A stretch of 64,000 bases of DNA from Verrucomicrobiales bacterium (lineage in GTDB: Bacteria > Verrucomicrobiota > Verrucomicrobiia > Limisphaerales > J093), in contig JACKPV010000022.1 in NCBI GenBank assembly GCA_024233305.1, positions 372,001 to 436,000 of the forward strand. The letters run 5' to 3'. Of the stretch, positions 17,637 to 26,584 are shown piece by piece (position 1 is the stretch's first letter; every line of letters begins with the position of its first letter). The position numbers and the translations under genes are program-made. Below the pieces are notes generated by a model that searched no databases, was not told the origin of the DNA, and was given only the letters and a program-made list of their open reading frames with translations.

Positions 17637-18248
17637 ATGAAACCGACTCTTCCCAAAACCGCCGCTGCCGCCGCGGTCTCCGCCGGCGCCCTGGCCGTGG
17701 GCGCTGATCGCCAAAACGTCCAGGACCTCGTCGATCAGATTCGCAACGGCGATGACGAAGTCCGGGGAAACGCCTGGCAGAATGCCGGTCCCGCGGGCGC
17801 CGCCGCCATCGGGCCGCTCTCGGATCTGCTCGTGCATGATGACTTCGAGGTGGCGCGTTCCGCCAAGCGCGCGATGGAGAACATCGTGCGTTACGCCGGC
17901 CGCCCCGGAGCGGACGCCGAGGCGCGCGCCGTCGAGCAGGCGCTGGTGCCGTTGCTGGGCCACTTCAAGACCCAGGTCCGGCGCGACGCCTTGTGGATGC
18001 TCTCGGAGATCGCGAGTGACGCCTCCGTCGGGGCGATGGCGCGGTTGCTCAAGGATCGCGAGGTCCGCGACGACGCGCGCATGACCCTGCAGCGCGTGCC
18101 CGGCGACATGGCGACAATGATGCTCCAGACCGCCTTGAACGCCGCGCCGGAAGACTTCCGCTACAACCTCGCCGAGGCGCTCCGCAAACGCGGCGTCAAA
18201 GTCGAAGGCTACCCAAGCCAGAAGCTCCAGCCCGGCCTCCGTCCGTGA
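17637..18248 (+). CDS. Small exported HEAT-repeat-like protein
   Basis: 203 residues. The ATG at 17637 was preferred over an upstream in-frame start at 17598 because it begins a typical signal peptide (MKPTLPKTAAAAAVSAGALA). The mature part is made of helical pairs of HEAT type: VQDLVDQIRNGDDEVRGNAW, AAAIGPLSDLLVHDDFEVARSA, QALVPLLGHFKTQVRRDALW, ASVGAMARLLKDREVRDDAR. HEAT repeats bind proteins, and similar small proteins often sit beside exported Gfo/Idh/MocA genes. Function is unknown. Confidence 0.8.
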   Translation: MKPTLPKTAAAAAVSAGALAVGADRQNVQDLVDQIRNGDDEVRGNAWQNAGPAGAAAIGPLSDLLVHDDFEVARSAKRAMENIVRYAGRPGADAEARAVEQALVPLLGHFKTQVRRDALWMLSEIASDASVGAMARLLKDREVRDDARMTLQRVPGDMATMMLQTALNAAPEDFRYNLAEALRKRGVKVEGYPSQKLQPGLRP

Positions 18249-18710
18249 CGCATTCAGGGCGGAGACTCGGCCCAGCCGCGCCGGATTCGCAGGCCGTAGC
18301 CGTCAACGTCAAGTCGCCGCGACCCCAATCCTCTCCACACGTTGATGTGCGATCCGGGCGCCATCGGCTGCGGCGCCGCATGCAGGGCGAAGCGCCGTGA
18401 GGCCCTGACTTGATTCCCGGGACTCGCGGATCTCGCCCCTCCAAGAGGTGGCGACTCGGCGCCAGGGCTCAGCCGAAACCATGCAGTTGGATTCACCACG
18501 GATGGGCACCGAGGGGTCTGGTGTTGAGGAAAAACACAATCGCGCGCCCTGGGTTCGGACTCACCATTTGATGAGTCTTCTCACCCTCGCCGCCAAGGCG
18601 GCAGCGCCGCGCCCCATCCGTGGCATCCGTGCCCATCCGCGGTCCATCAACTGAATCGATACGGCCCAGAGCAACTGGCTCAGAAAGGTGCGCGCCGGGA
18701 GGACGGTGGG
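18249..18710. other. Intergenic region with decayed repeat remnants
   Basis: 462 bp with no supported gene. It carries a degenerate GTAG-headed REP arm at 18296-18320 (20 of 25 bases match the copy A arm) and an outer-arm scrap CTGAATCGATACGGCC at 18651-18666. These suggest an old, decayed copy of the palindromic element or several solo remnants. Confidence 0.5.
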
Positions 18711-18965
18711 TTACCGGGGTTCGAACCAATCAGCCGGTTCGTAGGGCAGGTTCATCACCACTTGAAACGCGTGCCGCGCCTTCGTCTGCGCCTGGAAATG
18801 CCCCAAGGACGACGCGAGACTCGTGTCCGCCAGCTTCACCTCGACCAGGAACCACGGCTGACGATCTCGAACCACCACGAAATCGACCTCCCGTTTCTGT
18901 TGGTCCCGCACGTAGCGCAAGTCAGCTTGCGCTCCTTCCGTCCGCCACCAAATCGCCCGCCCTCG
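18711..18965 (-). pseudogene. C-terminal fragment of a DUF4143 ATPase
   Basis: About 83 residues resemble the end of AAA_14/DUF4143 ATPases: AIWWRTEGAQADLRYVRDQQ, then KREVDFVVVRD, PWFLVEVKLADT and FQAQTKARHAFQVV. The frame continues upstream to 19298, but that part is proline/arginine-rich and shows neither a Walker A nor the rest of the family. Only the 3' piece of the gene therefore survives. In intact members the C-terminal region has a PD-(D/E)XK-like fold (EVDF...VEVK). Likely a remnant of a lost gene. Confidence 0.7.
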
Positions 18966-19587
18966 CCGCGCGGCCCGGCCGAACCGGTCGTCCGACTTTC
19001 TTTCGGTTTCCTGGCGGGCTTCGGGTCGGAATTCCGTATGCGTGAGTGAAGGACTTGCGCGGCGGCTCGCTTCCTGCAATGGCGGGCGATGGCCATCGCC
19101 AATTTCCTCTGGACACAGTGTTCGGCTGGATCCCCGGGAATGCCCTCCAGGCCGCCCTGGATTCCAAGGACATGACGCGGGCGGACCGGGTGATCCTGGT
19201 GTAGTCGCTGCTATGAACGCAATGCTGATCCAATCGCATTCAACGCCACCGCAGGTTCCGGTCCGGACATTGCCGCGCGGCACGCTGTTCCAGTCCAATC
19301 AACGAAAGGTCAAGGAGGCCAAAACGCGCATCTCAGCCCAGCCCCTGGTTGATTAGTGTGTCGAGTCCGACGAGCTGGTCCGGGAGGGCAACAAGGTGGC
19401 CGAAGGAGCTTTTCGGGGCGGCGTTGCCTCCATGTCGCCGCAACCAGGTCCGGACACGCTGTCGAACGGTCACGCCTGGAAGATGACAGCGGATCCAGCT
19501 CAACCGGCTGCCCGCGGCGGGCCGGACCGGGGCGAAGAAAGGAAGGCGACAAACGGCGCCCCGGCGCCTATGGTGGGCGTCGCTGCC
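18966..19587. other. Decayed region without a supported gene
   Basis: No intact gene is recognised. A 41-codon plus-strand frame at 19079-19204 contains the protein-like segment LDTVFGWIPGNALQAALDSK and may be a remnant of something, but I cannot name it. The frame of the next gene extends back to 19396 without family-like sequence. Confidence 0.4.
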
Positions 19588-22494
19588 ATGACGACACATC
19601 CGGCCATGAACGGGCCACGACGGCTGTCGGCGACGGCCCCGCGGCTCTGCATTGGAGCGTTTTGCCTCGCGGTCTGCCTGCCGCTGAACTCCCCTGCCGG
19701 ACACGCGGGCGAGCCGGATCCGGCGCAGGAGCAGACCGCATGGGACGCCGAGATCGAAGCGGACTGGTTGCGCCAGCTGGCCCGGGCGTGCGCCGGTGAC
19801 AACGCCTCAAGCATCCCGCCCGAAGTGGACGCCGCTGGCGCTTGCGACGGCGTAACGGACGAGGAAACGGGATTTCACACCGACCGTGAACCGGGTCCCT
19901 GGTGGCAGGTGGACCTCGGAACGCCCGCGGCGCTTTCCCGCATTGTCATCCACAACGCCCGGGACTGTCGCGAGCGGTCCAGGAACCTGCGGCTCCTCGT
20001 GTCCGCCGACGGCGACTCGTGGCAGGAGGCGCATCGGCTGGACGGACGGATCTTCGGCGGAGGGGCGAAGGGCGATCCGCTGATCGTTCCGCTCGGCGGC
20101 AGGTCAGCGCGGGTGGTCAGAATCGCGTTGCCCGAAACCGAATACCTGCATTTGAACGAGGTCGAGGTCTACGGCGTGGCAGCTCCCACAAGAAACCTGG
20201 CCCTCGGCCGACCGGCCACTCAGAGCAGCGTCAGCCAGTGGTCCACGCCGCCGACGGACTGGAAGCCGGGCCCGCGACCGGAAGCCGTCCGGCGCGAGGT
20301 CGCGAAAGCACTGGAACGGGCCGAACGACTCGGAGAGGACCTGCGCTGCCGGGACGGCATGCCTGACTTGAGCGTGCAAACCGCGGCCCTCGAAACCCTG
20401 CGGCGGGAAGTCAGCAGCGTCGACTCCATGGACGCGGACGCCGCCCGGGCGCTGTATCTCAAGATCCGCCGGGTCGGACGCGAGTTGGCGCTCCAGAACC
20501 CGCTCGTGGTTGCGCAACCGATCTTGTTTCTGATGCGCCCGCGTTACGCCGGACACGGCCAGATGCTTTACGAGTACGTCGGGTGGTTCTACCGCAACGG
20601 ACCGCCGCGTCCCGATGCCGGGGTGCATGTCCTCGAGGCTCCCGGTCGCAGCCCGAGAACACGCCCCCTGGTCGCGAACACGGAGCTGAACGGGCATTTC
20701 GTCACGTTGTCCCTGGCCTACGATGCCCGGACCGTTTATTTCGCGTTCGCTGATCCGGAGGGCCGGCCGAGCTACGACCGCGGCTACCGCCCGGCGCCCG
20801 AGGCGGCCGGCGTGAAATACGGCTCGTTCCACATCATGGCGGTGAATGCCGACGGCTCGCAGCTGCGGCAGCTGACCGATGGCCCGCGCGACGATTTCGA
20901 TCCCTGCCCGCTGCCCGACGGCGGGCTCGCATTCATGTCCACCCGGCGGGGCGGCAAGAACCGATGCGGGGGCGGAAACCCGGAGGCCATTCACGTCCTG
21001 CACCGCATGGACGCCGACGGGGGGAACCTCCGGACGCTGTCCTTCCATGAAACGAACGAGTGGCATCCGTTCGTGTTGAACGACGGCCGACTGGTCTACA
21101 CGCGGTGGGACTACGTGGACCGCGATGCCGCGTGCTTCCACGGCCTGTGGACCTGCAACCCGGACGGCAGCAGCCCGGCGATCCTGTTCGGCAATTACAC
21201 CCGGCTGCCGTGGGCCTGCTACCAGGCGAAGCCGATCCCGGGCTCCCGCAAGATCCTGTTCGTCGGCGGCGGCCACCATTCGCTGGTGGGCGGCACGCTT
21301 TGCCTGCTCGATCCCGCGCGCACCGAACTGGATTCGCAAACCGGCGAAGATCGCCCCGAGGCCCTCGAATGCCTCACCCCGGACGTCTGCTTCCCCGAGG
21401 CGCAGGGCTGGCCCGGGAGCTACTTCTACAGCCCCTGGCCGTTGTCCGAAAATCACTACCTCGTCGCCTTCAGCCATGAGCCGTTGAGCGGGCAATACAC
21501 GGGGACATCGAAGGAGGGAGAAACGGGATTGTACTACTTCGACCGCTTCGGCAATCTGGAGTTGCTGTTCCGTCGTGAGGGCCTCTCGGCCGCCTACCCG
21601 ATCCCCTTCGCGCCGCGTCCCTGCCCGCCCACGCGGGTCAGTCCCCGGAATCCGGATCTGGGGGACGACGGCGAATTCCTGCTGTCGAATGTGAACGAGA
21701 GTCTCCACCCGATGCCCGCCGACCGCCCGATTGTGGCCCTGCGCGTATTTCAACTGCTGCCCAAATCGCGCACCGACCACCAAAGCGATCCACCGATCAG
21801 CCACCAGTTCGCCTATGGGCCGAACGCCCGGATGCTGCTGGGCACGGTTCCGGTCGAGACCGATGGCTCGGCCTACTTCCGGGCCCCGGCGCGCAAGCCC
21901 CTTTACTTCCAGGCGGTCGATGCGGCGGGCCGGGCGGTCCAGAGCATGCGCTCGCTCGTGTACCTGCAACCCGGCGAGCGCCGTAGCTGTGTCGGATGTC
22001 ACGAGCGACCGGGCACGGTCTCGTCGCCCCGCCCGGCGCTGGCGTTCGCCCGACCGCCATCCGCGCTTGAACCGGGCCCGGACGGCACCCTGCCGTTTGG
22101 CTACCCCCGCTTGATCCAACCGATCCTCGACCGGCATTGCGTCCGTTGCCACGACGGCGCGGCGGGTCCCGGCGGAAGTGAACTGGTTCTCACGGGTGAC
22201 CCGGCCAGTGACGGGGCGCTCGCCTGGAGCCGGTCCTACCGGAACCTGGAACCGTATCTCGGGCTGCACATGCCGACGGCGAGTTTCCCAGGCCAGATCG
22301 GCGCGGACCGCAGCCGGTTGGCCGCCGTCCTGACCAGCGAGGCGCATCGGCGGCACATCGAATTACCGGAAGCCGATCGGCGGACCATCTTCCTCTGGTT
22401 GGATGCCAACGCGCCCTTCTACGGAAGCTACGAGGAAGCAGACTTGCTGGCGCAGCAGCAGGGGCAGGCGATATCGCCACCGGCGTTTCAGTAG
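19588..22494 (+). CDS. Exported HzsA-like protein with discoidin-type domain and two c-type haem motifs
   Basis: 968 residues with the ATG at 19588 (an ATG six codons later is an alternative), which precedes a signal peptide (LCIGAFCLAVCLPLNSPAGHA). Next is an F5/8-type-C-like beta-sandwich (WWQVDLGTPAALSRIVIHNA, about 105-205). A large middle region resembles the hydrazine synthase alpha middle domain family and TolB-like propellers: ADGSQLRQLTDGPRDDFDPC, FHETNEWHPFVLNDGRLVYT, RWDYVDRDA. The C-terminal part has two haem-attachment motifs, C801-VGC-H805 and C851-VRC-H855. This family is common in planctomycetes and verrucomicrobia and is not a hydrazine synthase by itself; anammox is not implied. 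Role probably an extracytoplasmic redox or substrate-binding protein. Confidence 0.85.
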   Translation: MTTHPAMNGPRRLSATAPRLCIGAFCLAVCLPLNSPAGHAGEPDPAQEQTAWDAEIEADWLRQLARACAGDNASSIPPEVDAAGACDGVTDEETGFHTDREPGPWWQVDLGTPAALSRIVIHNARDCRERSRNLRLLVSADGDSWQEAHRLDGRIFGGGAKGDPLIVPLGGRSARVVRIALPETEYLHLNEVEVYGVAAPTRNLALGRPATQSSVSQWSTPPTDWKPGPRPEAVRREVAKALERAERLGEDLRCRDGMPDLSVQTAALETLRREVSSVDSMDADAARALYLKIRRVGRELALQNPLVVAQPILFLMRPRYAGHGQMLYEYVGWFYRNGPPRPDAGVHVLEAPGRSPRTRPLVANTELNGHFVTLSLAYDARTVYFAFADPEGRPSYDRGYRPAPEAAGVKYGSFHIMAVNADGSQLRQLTDGPRDDFDPCPLPDGGLAFMSTRRGGKNRCGGGNPEAIHVLHRMDADGGNLRTLSFHETNEWHPFVLNDGRLVYTRWDYVDRDAACFHGLWTCNPDGSSPAILFGNYTRLPWACYQAKPIPGSRKILFVGGGHHSLVGGTLCLLDPARTELDSQTGEDRPEALECLTPDVCFPEAQGWPGSYFYSPWPLSENHYLVAFSHEPLSGQYTGTSKEGETGLYYFDRFGNLELLFRREGLSAAYPIPFAPRPCPPTRVSPRNPDLGDDGEFLLSNVNESLHPMPADRPIVALRVFQLLPKSRTDHQSDPPISHQFAYGPNARMLLGTVPVETDGSAYFRAPARKPLYFQAVDAAGRAVQSMRSLVYLQPGERRSCVGCHERPGTVSSPRPALAFARPPSALEPGPDGTLPFGYPRLIQPILDRHCVRCHDGAAGPGGSELVLTGDPASDGALAWSRSYRNLEPYLGLHMPTASFPGQIGADRSRLAAVLTSEAHRRHIELPEADRRTIFLWLDANAPFYGSYEEADLLAQQQGQAISPPAFQ

Positions 22495-22579
22495 GCCTGA
22501 AGCGTAACGTCCGGGGCTTCAGCGGATGGTTGACGGACGGGGCGTTTGGACCAGAATCCATTCGAACTCGCCATCCGCC

Positions 22580-24232
22580 ATGCATCACCTGCTGATCGCC
22601 ACCTGTATCGCAACCGCCGCCCTGACCACCACCGCCGCTGCCGACTGGTCGTTCTTCCCTTTTCAGAACGCCACGACTGACGAGGCCCACCCCACCCCGG
22701 CGGCGCAGGTTCAACTCGCGAAGACCCTGGGCTTCGATGGGGTCGGCTCCGTTTACCCGGCCGATGTGGCCGGCTTTGCTGCCGCCTGCGATCACGCAGC
22801 CCGGCGCCTGTTCAACGCCTACGTCGTCCTCCCGATTGACGGCGCGCCGCCGCTGCCCACCGAACTCGCGGCACAACTGGCGCCGCTGCAAGGACGCCGC
22901 GCGTCGCTGTGGGTGGGGCTCACCAGCAAGACGCGGCAACCGGGCGACCCGGACGGCGATGCGGATGCGCTCCAGGTTCTAACGTCCGTGGCGAACCTCG
23001 CCGAATCGCTGGGCGCCACCGTGGCCCTCTACCCGCACGCGGGATTCTGGGTCGAGCGCACCGAACAAGCCGTCGCGGTGGCGAAGCGCCTGCACCGGCC
23101 GGACGTCGGGGTCAGTTTCAACCTCTGCCATTTCCTGAAGGTGGACGCGGAGAGCCGCCTTGAAACGGTGGTTCGCGATGCGGCGCCCTGGCTGCGCGTG
23201 GTGAGCCTGAACGGCGCCGAAAGCGGCCACCCGGGCGGCACCTGGCAGGAGTTGATCCAACCGCTCGACCGCGGGTCGTTCGACAACCTCCGCCTGCTGC
23301 GCGCGTTGCGCGGCGTCGGCTACACCGGCCCGATCGGCTTCCAAGGCTACGGCATCGGGGGCCGGGCCGAGGCCAATCTCCAGGGAACGATCGCCGCGTG
23401 GCGCACGCTGAACCAACGCCTGGACGAGGAGTCTGTCGCCCCGACGAACCTGCGCTTCGTGCCGGATGCGAACGGTGGTTTCCGCTTCGACACCGGCCAA
23501 CTGCGCGGTCGCCTGCATGCCGATGGCCGGGCCCTGGGCCTGACTGAAGTCGAGCACGTCCCCAGCGGGAGCCGCCTGGACCGCAGCAACGGGCTGCTCA
23601 GCCACTACCGCGTATTCACCCGCGGCGTGCGCTACGGCGCCGGGGCCTGGGACTGGACCGGCGCCGCCACCCTGCAACCGGACGGCTCGGTGCAGGTCCA
23701 TTGGCCCGCGCAGGACGGACGGCCCTTTCACCTCGAGGCGCGCTACCGCTGGGTGGCGCCCCGGACGATCGACGTGCAGACCTCGGTCACCGCCACCGAA
23801 CCGATCCAGGGTTTCGAGTCCTTTCTCGCCTCCTACTTCGACGCTGCTTTCACCAACGCCACGGTCGAGGTCCGCAGCCTGGACGCGCCCGGAACCGCGG
23901 GACTGCGACTGAATCCCGCTCTCGGTGACTGGTTGATGTTCCCGCGGGACGGCGCGGCTCGCGAACTGGCCGGGGATGGCCGATGGAGCCTCGAACCGCA
24001 TCCGGTCGCCTGGGTTTTCCCCGCCGAATTCGCCCCCCCGCAAGCCGTCGCCATCCGCCGGGCTCCCGCCCTGAACCTCACCGCGACGCTGACCGCCACC
24101 AATGACGGCTGTTTCGGCATCGCCTCGCCGCACGAACTCGAGGGCCACTACTCGACCTATCTGTCGCTCTTTGGGCATGACCTCCGAGCCGGCGAGACGG
24201 CCCGGGCGGTGGCGCGGTTGACCATCGAGTGA
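22580..24232 (+). CDS. Exported sugar isomerase/epimerase-like protein with extra beta domain
   Basis: 550 residues with the ATG at 22580, giving a signal peptide (HHLLIATCIATAALTTTAAA). Residues of about 25-280 form a xylose-isomerase-like TIM barrel: QVQLAKTLGFDGVG, VALYPHAGFWVER, DVGVSFNLCHFLKVD, GPIGFQGYGIGG. The metal-site pattern is degenerate compared with true epimerases. From about 290 to the end is a beta-rich domain of roughly 260 residues (RFDTGQLRGRLHADGRALGL, APRTIDVQTSVTATEPIQGF) that I do not recognise. The gene follows the HzsA-like gene by 85 bp in the same direction, suggesting a shared operon. Confidence 0.8.
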   Translation: MHHLLIATCIATAALTTTAAADWSFFPFQNATTDEAHPTPAAQVQLAKTLGFDGVGSVYPADVAGFAAACDHAARRLFNAYVVLPIDGAPPLPTELAAQLAPLQGRRASLWVGLTSKTRQPGDPDGDADALQVLTSVANLAESLGATVALYPHAGFWVERTEQAVAVAKRLHRPDVGVSFNLCHFLKVDAESRLETVVRDAAPWLRVVSLNGAESGHPGGTWQELIQPLDRGSFDNLRLLRALRGVGYTGPIGFQGYGIGGRAEANLQGTIAAWRTLNQRLDEESVAPTNLRFVPDANGGFRFDTGQLRGRLHADGRALGLTEVEHVPSGSRLDRSNGLLSHYRVFTRGVRYGAGAWDWTGAATLQPDGSVQVHWPAQDGRPFHLEARYRWVAPRTIDVQTSVTATEPIQGFESFLASYFDAAFTNATVEVRSLDAPGTAGLRLNPALGDWLMFPRDGAARELAGDGRWSLEPHPVAWVFPAEFAPPQAVAIRRAPALNLTATLTATNDGCFGIASPHELEGHYSTYLSLFGHDLRAGETARAVARLTIE

Positions 24233-24392
24233 GCGCGAAGGACCGCGGTCGGACGTGGAAAAAGCGGTCCTGATCGGGCCGCGCTCCGCCCGGAAACGAC
24301 TTTCTGCGGGCTTGACACAAATCCCGCTTGCGTCCGCGACGGGTTGTGTTAGGTAGCGACGCAGCCGACCCGCCGGTGGCCGGTCGCCGACA

Positions 24393-25097
24393 ATGGAAGT
24401 CAAACTTGACCTGCGGATTCAACCGCAACCTGACGAAGTGACGTGCGGGCCGACGTGTCTGCACGCGGTCTATCAATACCTCGGCCTCGGCCTCTCGCTC
24501 GAACAGGTCATCGCCGAAGTGCCCATGCTCGAAGGTGGCGGCACGCTGTCCGTCTCGCTGGGATCCCACGCCCTCCGGAAGGGTTTCCGGGCCCGGATCT
24601 ATTCCTACAATGTCCAGGTGTTCGATCCGACCTGGTTCGACCTGAGCCGCCGCGAGATCATCGGCAAGTTGAAGCAGCAGATCGCGACGCGGGAGGACGA
24701 GAAGCTCAAGCTCGCCAGCGAGGAGTACATCAAATTCCTCGAACTGGGGGGGCAGTTGCGCTTCGACAACCTGAACCGCGGCCTGGTGCGTCACTACTTG
24801 AACCAGGGCGTGCCGATTCTCACCGGCCTCAGCGCCACGTATCTCTACCGGTGCGCCCGGGAATTCGGCCCGAACCTCGATTACGACGACATCCGCGGCG
24901 AACCTTCCGGACACTTCGTCGTGCTCTGCGGCTACGACCGGAACTCGCGCCTGGTGCAGGTGGCCGATCCGCTGAGCCCCAACCCCGCCTTTCAGAACGA
25001 GCAGCGTTACGCCATCGACATCGACCGGGTGATCTGCGCGATTCTGCTCGGGATCCTGACCTACGATGCCAACCTGTTGATCATCCGTCCGAAGTAA
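24393..25097 (+). CDS. Peptidase C39-like (papain-fold) protein
   Basis: 234 residues, no signal peptide. The catalytic Cys is Cys18 in DEVTCGPTCLHAVYQYLG, the C39-family pattern. His174 follows in GHFVVLCGYD, and a downstream VADPL supplies the Asp. It heads a tight three-gene operon with a RimK-type ATP-grasp ligase and a GCS2-type ligase. In related bacteria the peptidase is often fused to a GNAT acetyltransferase; that domain is missing here. It likely trims or releases the peptide or protein made by the two ligases (inference). TTGACA at 24312-24317 lies upstream, but I see no matching -10. The next gene's AAGGAG Shine-Dalgarno (25096-25101) overlaps this gene's stop codon. Confidence 0.85.
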   Translation: MEVKLDLRIQPQPDEVTCGPTCLHAVYQYLGLGLSLEQVIAEVPMLEGGGTLSVSLGSHALRKGFRARIYSYNVQVFDPTWFDLSRREIIGKLKQQIATREDEKLKLASEEYIKFLELGGQLRFDNLNRGLVRHYLNQGVPILTGLSATYLYRCAREFGPNLDYDDIRGEPSGHFVVLCGYDRNSRLVQVADPLSPNPAFQNEQRYAIDIDRVICAILLGILTYDANLLIIRPK

Positions 25098-25110
25098 GGA
25101 GAATGCATCC

Positions 25111-26583
25111 ATGCCCATTCTGATGGTCGTGAACAACCCCCAGGACTGGCCGTTGCACGTCCCGGGGGTCGAGGTGGTGGCCGCCCGCGCCTACCTCACC
25201 GAAACCGCCTATGCCAACCTGCGCGGCGCGAAGGTCTTCAACTGCTGCCGGTCCTACCGCTACCAGAGCGTCGGCTACTACGTCTCCCTCCTCGCCGCCG
25301 CCCGCGGACACAAGCCTGTCCCGAACCTGGCCACCATCCAGGACATGAAGTCGCCCGCCATCGTGCGGCTCACCTCCGAGGAGATCGAGGAACTCACCCA
25401 GAAGAGCCTGGCCGACATCAAGTCGCCGGGCTTCCAACTCAGCATTTATTTCGGTCGCAACCTCGCCCGAAAACACGACCGGCTGGCCGGCCAGCTTTTC
25501 AAACTGTTCCACGCCCCCTTCCTCCGCGCCCATTTCGAGAACGACCCGAAGGAGGGGTGGCGCTTGCAGAAGATCGGTCCCATCTCCGAACGCGAAATCC
25601 CCGCCAGCCATCACCCCTTCGTCATCGAGGTCGCCACCGAGTACTTCGCCAACCGCCGCTTCAGCGTGGGCCGGCGCGAGCGTTCGCGCTATGACCTCGC
25701 CATCCTCTTCGACACCCGGACGCCCTCTCCCGCCTCGGACGAAACCGCCGTTCGCCGCTTCATCCGGGCCGCCGAGAACCTGGGCTTCCACGCTGAGACC
25801 ATCGGTCGTGATGACTTCTCCTCCGTGGGCGAATACGACGCGCTGTTCATCCGGGACACCACCAACGTCAACCACTACACCTACCGCTTTGCGCAGCGCG
25901 CCCACGCCGAGGGCCTCGTGGTGATCGATGATCCCGAGTCGATCCTCAAGTGCACCAACAAGGTCTACCTCGCCGAGATCCTCAACCGGCACAACATCCT
26001 CGCGCCCAAAACGCTCATCGTGCACAAGGACAACGTCGGCGAGATCGTTCCGCAACTGGGTCTGCCCTGCATCCTCAAGGCCCCGGACAGCTCCTTTTCC
26101 GCGGGCGTCAAGAAGGCGGACACCGAGGCCGAGGTCGCCCAACTCGCCGAGGACATGCTCGACAAATCCGACCTCGTGCTGGCGCAGGCCTTCGTCCCGA
26201 CCGAGTTCGACTGGCGCATCGGCATCATCGACCGCCGCGCCATTTACGCCTGCAAATACTTCATGGCGCGCAAGCACTGGCAGATCATCCACCGCGACGA
26301 ACAACAGCAGGCGCGCTACGGCAAGTGGGAAACCCTGCCCATCGAACTGGCCCCGCCCGCCGTCGTCCGCACCGCCCTCAAAGCCGCCAATCTCATCGGT
26401 GACGGCCTCTACGGCGTCGACCTCAAACAGGTCGGCAAGGAGGTCTACGTCATCGAGATCAACGACAACCCTTCGCTCGACAGCGGCGTCGAGGACCAGG
26501 TGCTCAAGAACGAACTCTACCGCCGGATCATGGAGGTCTTCCTCCAACGCCTCGAACGCCGCCGCCAGGGACTCGAACGCTGA
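25111..26583 (+). CDS. RimK-type ATP-grasp ligase with RLAN domain
   Basis: 490 residues. The N-terminal about 220 residues match the RimK-like ATP-grasp N-terminal (RLAN) domain: FNCCRSYRYQSVGYYVSLLA, SREIPASHHPF-like spacing (here SEREIPASHHPFVIEV). An ATP-grasp core follows (about 230-480) with NRHNILAPKTLIV, PCILKAPDSSFSAGVKK (nucleotide-binding loop), WRIGIIDRRAIYACKYFMA and the metal-binding VYVIEINDNPSLDSG. ATP-grasp enzymes of this clade join amino acids through amide bonds, as RimK does for glutamates on ribosomal protein S6. Placed 13 bp after the C39 gene, with a well spaced AAGGAG, and one base before the GCS2 gene, it is very likely the central ligase of the operon. Substrate unknown. 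Confidence 0.92.
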   Translation: MPILMVVNNPQDWPLHVPGVEVVAARAYLTETAYANLRGAKVFNCCRSYRYQSVGYYVSLLAAARGHKPVPNLATIQDMKSPAIVRLTSEEIEELTQKSLADIKSPGFQLSIYFGRNLARKHDRLAGQLFKLFHAPFLRAHFENDPKEGWRLQKIGPISEREIPASHHPFVIEVATEYFANRRFSVGRRERSRYDLAILFDTRTPSPASDETAVRRFIRAAENLGFHAETIGRDDFSSVGEYDALFIRDTTNVNHYTYRFAQRAHAEGLVVIDDPESILKCTNKVYLAEILNRHNILAPKTLIVHKDNVGEIVPQLGLPCILKAPDSSFSAGVKKADTEAEVAQLAEDMLDKSDLVLAQAFVPTEFDWRIGIIDRRAIYACKYFMARKHWQIIHRDEQQQARYGKWETLPIELAPPAVVRTALKAANLIGDGLYGVDLKQVGKEVYVIEINDNPSLDSGVEDQVLKNELYRRIMEVFLQRLERRRQGLER

Positions 26584-26584
26584 C

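Noticed and set aside
19079..19204. 41-codon orphan gene
   Set aside because: Protein-like, but no family and no Shine-Dalgarno; placed in the decayed region only.
20104..22356. 750-codon minus-strand frame opposite the HzsA-like gene
   Set aside because: Antisense of a gene with clear haem motifs and signal peptide.
19588..22494. Anammox hydrazine synthase alpha subunit
   Set aside because: Only the middle region resembles HzsA. The gene has a discoidin-like domain, and no other hydrazine synthase gene is near, so the anammox reading is not supported.
24312..24330. TTGACA box upstream of the C39 peptidase
   Set aside because: No -10 hexamer at 16-18 bp spacing.
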